Of a stretch of DNA of 64,000 nt, positions 63,962 to 64,000 are shown one piece after another. The notes below the pieces were generated by a model. That model did no database searches, was not told where the DNA came from, and worked only from the letters and a program-made list of their open reading frames with translations. Made by a program: the position numbers and the translations under genes. Each line of letters starts with the position of its first letter. Within the stretch, counting starts at the first letter, position 1. The DNA comes from Gymnorhina tibicen. Taxonomy: Eukaryota; Chordata; Aves; Passeriformes; Artamidae. The stretch is from the NCBI GenBank assembly GCA_013399875.1, contig VXAZ01009389.1, positions 124,001-188,000 on the forward strand. The letters are read 5' to 3'.

Positions 63962-64000
63962 CACCTGCCTTTATTCCCTTACTCCTGTCTAGTCTCTGTT

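Larger units (their letters stand above)
63588..64000 (+). mobile_element. Second LTR of the same endogenous retrovirus family, cut by window edge
   Basis: Forward-strand LTR starting TGATGCT, collinear with 52101-52514 of the first copy and nearly equal in length over the shared part (413 versus 414 bp). The last 24 or so bases and the 3' flank lie outside the window, so the target duplication cannot be checked and it cannot be decided whether this is a solo LTR or the 5' LTR of a longer provirus extending right. A TATA box lies at 63857-63863 and a polyadenylation signal at 63956-63961. The R/U5 part is nearly identical to the first copy, while U3 is clearly diverged. Confidence 0.88.

Noticed and set aside
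52101..64000. A single provirus of about 12 kb bounded by the two LTRs
   Set aside because: There are no gag, pol or env remnants between them, an ancient CR1 lies in the interval, the two U3 regions differ strongly, and the first LTR has its own 4-bp target duplication.

Overview
This is non-coding vertebrate DNA, almost certainly from a bird and most likely a songbird. The evidence is a set of short, 5'-truncated CR1 retrotransposon tails that end in the avian CR1 octamer (ATTCTATG and variants), a low overall repeat load, no Alu or L1-type repeats, and two retroviral LTRs of one family. The LTR family looks passerine to me, but that is recollection and not a search result. I see no operons, CRISPR arrays, tRNA or rRNA genes.

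I find no protein-coding gene. Stop codons are frequent in all six frames. The longest open frames (249, 222, 213 and 195 codons) lie in GC-richer patches, overlap open frames on the other strand, and show no recognisable domain. The window is best read as an intergenic region or a very large intron. I cannot name the neighbouring gene.

Layout: 0-10 kb has three CR1 tails (0.3, 3.8 and 9.1 kb), a probable reverse-strand MIR SINE (0.9 kb) and a badly decayed CR1 reverse-transcriptase-region fragment (5.2-5.8 kb). 10-28 kb is mostly unique sequence with a compact CpG cluster at 14.7-14.9 kb, AT-rich stretches at 16.4-17.7 and 23.0-23.4 kb that look like candidate conserved non-coding elements, and one reverse-strand CR1 at 19.5 kb. 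28-49 kb has a CR1 tail at 28.1 kb, a CR1 stub at 34.1 kb after a GC-rich patch, a diverged local sequence pair at 36.2/37.1 kb and a second CpG cluster at 39.3 kb. 49-64 kb holds a 75-nt hairpin at 49.07 kb, a complete solo LTR at 52.1-52.5 kb, a third CpG-rich patch at 57.2-57.6 kb, an ancient CR1 at 59.9-60.3 kb, a CR1 stub at 61.7 kb and a second LTR running off the right edge.

The most checkable items are the solo LTR (matching 7-bp terminal inverted repeats and a 4-bp target duplication), the contrast between diverged U3 and near-identical R/U5 in the two LTRs, the long imperfect hairpin, and the CpG clusters as possible unannotated transcription starts. I found no convincing new biological system.
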